Origin: Gammaproteobacteria bacterium
Lineage (GTDB): Bacteria; Pseudomonadota; Gammaproteobacteria; BMS3Bbin11
Assembly (NCBI GenBank): GCA_030617565.1
Contig: JAUWVE010000095.1
Location: 1-5,986, forward strand
Reading direction: 5' to 3'
Length of the DNA: 5,986 bases
Below the pieces are notes generated by a model that was given only the letters and a program-made list of their open reading frames with translations, searched no databases and was not told the origin of the DNA. Within the stretch, counting starts at the first letter, position 1; each line of letters begins with the position of its first letter. Below are positions 5,082 through 5,986 of this stretch, piece by piece. Both the position numbers and the translations under genes were made by a program.

Positions 5082-5674
5082 TGAACAGGCGTATCGTGCT
5101 GGCAACAGGAAATGCCGGTAAATTAAAGGAGATAAGGGATCTCTTTTCAGGTGTTGATGTAGACATCGTTGCTCAGTCTGAATTTGCTACCCCGGAAGCG
5201 ATAGAAGATGGTCTGAGTTTTGTCGAAAATGCCATTCTCAAGGCTCGAAATGCGGCAGCTCATACGGGGTTGCCCGCACTATCCGATGATTCAGGTATCG
5301 AGGTGGATGCCCTGAATGGTGAGCCCGGCATCCATTCAGCACGTTATGCCGGTAATGATGAGAGTAATATTCAACGATTGCTGAGGGAGCTTGACGGTGT
5401 ACCTGAAGACAGGCGAACGGCCCGTTTTCAGTGTGTGATGGTCTATCTCAGACATGCTAAGGATCCGGTGCCGGTTATCACTCAGGGAGTATGGGAAGGG
5501 AAAATCCTGGAAGCCGTACAGGGTGAAGGCGGCTTTGGCTATGATCCGGTTTTTTATGTTCCTGAACGAGGCTGCAGTGCAGCGGAACTGAGTGCTGCAG
5601 ACAAAAATAGCTTGAGTCACCGTGGCAAGGCATTGCGCCAGATGCTCAATCATCTAAGTTCCAGTTATACTTGA
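5081..5674 (+). CDS. rdgB: dITP/XTP pyrophosphatase (RdgB/HAM1 family)
   Basis: Cytoplasmic nucleotide house-cleaning enzyme that hydrolyses dITP, ITP and XTP to the monophosphates, keeping deaminated purines out of DNA and RNA. Length 197 residues equals the E. coli enzyme. Motifs: LATGNAGK (7-14) for substrate phosphates, FVENAILKAR (47-56), SDDSG (68-72, Asp70 aligning with the E. coli catalytic Asp69), GFGYDPVF (151-158) and SHRGKAL (179-185) for base recognition. The ATG overlaps the rph stop (TAATG), with GAGG 10 bases upstream; hemW follows after 4 bases. The rph-rdgB-hemW order is common in proteobacteria and supports a single operon. Confidence 0.97.
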   Translation: MNRRIVLATGNAGKLKEIRDLFSGVDVDIVAQSEFATPEAIEDGLSFVENAILKARNAAAHTGLPALSDDSGIEVDALNGEPGIHSARYAGNDESNIQRLLRELDGVPEDRRTARFQCVMVYLRHAKDPVPVITQGVWEGKILEAVQGEGGFGYDPVFYVPERGCSAAELSAADKNSLSHRGKALRQMLNHLSSSYT

Positions 5675-5678
5675 GGGC

Positions 5679-5986
5679 ATGATCGCAAACGAAGCGATTC
5701 CACTTTCACTCTATATTCATATTCCATGGTGTGTGCGCAAATGCCCATACTGTGATTTCAATTCCCATCTGGCTGAAAGTGATGGGATACCTGAACAGGA
5801 ATATTTGGCGGCTCTATTTAAAGACCTTGAACAATTGCTACCCCGCGTCTGGGGAAGACGAATCTCAACGATCTTTTTTGGCGGTGGTACACCCAGCCTG
5901 CTTTCACCAGCAACGGTATCGAATTTGTTATCAGGTATTCGAGCCAGAATTCCGTGTATCCCTGCACTCGAGGTGACGCTGGAAGC
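5679..5986 (+). CDS. hemW: HemW, radical SAM heme chaperone, N-terminal part
   Basis: HemW proteins belong to the HemN-like radical SAM family but act as heme-binding chaperones that deliver heme to membrane targets; older annotations call them oxygen-independent coproporphyrinogen III oxidase-like. The gene runs off the right edge; 102 complete codons are visible. The start MIANEAIPLSLYIHIPWC leads to the CVRKCPYC cluster motif (Cys18, Cys22, Cys25; CxxxCxxC) that binds 4Fe-4S and S-adenosylmethionine; FFGGGTPSLL follows in the sixties and seventies. SLYIHIPWC and CPYCDFNSH match HemW rather than true HemN. The ATG at 5679 is the only in-frame start near the conserved region; GAGGG lies just one base ahead, too close to be a normal ribosome binding site, so initiation may rely on coupling to rdgB. 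Confidence 0.94.
   Translation, partial: MIANEAIPLSLYIHIPWCVRKCPYCDFNSHLAESDGIPEQEYLAALFKDLEQLLPRVWGRRISTIFFGGGTPSLLSPATVSNLLSGIRARIPCIPALEVTLE

Noticed and set aside
5731..5976. 81-codon plus-strand frame at the right end
   Set aside because: Alternative frame of hemW, whose true frame shows the CxxxCxxC and GGGTPS motifs.
1..5986. CRISPR array, transposon, tRNA or phage attachment site
   Set aside because: No regularly spaced long repeats, no transposase or integrase motifs, no cloverleaf and no target-site duplications were seen.

Overview
The window looks like a chromosomal housekeeping region of a proteobacterium, most likely a gammaproteobacterium. The reasons are the gene order yicC-gmk-rpoZ-spoT on one side and rph-rdgB-hemW on the other, and protein sequences that resemble the E. 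coli families throughout. Base composition is roughly balanced. I see no insertion sequence, CRISPR array, tRNA or rRNA.

The left part (1-2095) reads entirely on the minus strand, in transcription order yicC (RNase of the YicC/YloC family), gmk (guanylate kinase), rpoZ (RNA polymerase omega) and spoT (ppGpp synthetase/hydrolase, cut by the window edge). yicC and gmk overlap by 11 bases. A 65-base gap with a plausible sigma-70 promoter precedes rpoZ, and spoT begins inside the 3' end of rpoZ.

A 211-base divergent intergenic region (2096-2306) separates this from the plus-strand genes. It holds a perfect 7-base-arm inverted repeat, a short hairpin just before the kinase ribosome binding site and a possible 13-codon leader ORF, but no strong promoter that I can defend.

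The middle (2307-4216) is a two-gene reversible phosphorylation module: a soluble Hanks-type Ser/Thr protein kinase and a PP2C-family phosphatase. They are joined by a 1-base stop/start overlap with a strong ribosome binding site, so translation is probably coupled. This is the accessory part of the window. In E. coli, yicC and rph are adjacent and divergent; here the kinase/phosphatase pair lies between them. The kinase has an HLD instead of HRD catalytic motif, serines at two glycine-loop positions, no membrane segment and no sensor domain.

The right part (4359-5986) is rph (RNase PH), rdgB (dITP/XTP pyrophosphatase) and hemW (radical SAM heme chaperone, cut by the window edge), tightly packed. 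The 142-base gap upstream of rph has an unusual concentration of TTTTAC/GTAAAA elements: four degenerate tandem heptamers and two palindromes flanking a perfect TATAAT.

Taken together, the conserved genes deal with RNA processing, nucleotide-pool quality and ppGpp signalling. The kinase/phosphatase pair may add a regulatory layer, but its substrate cannot be read from the sequence.
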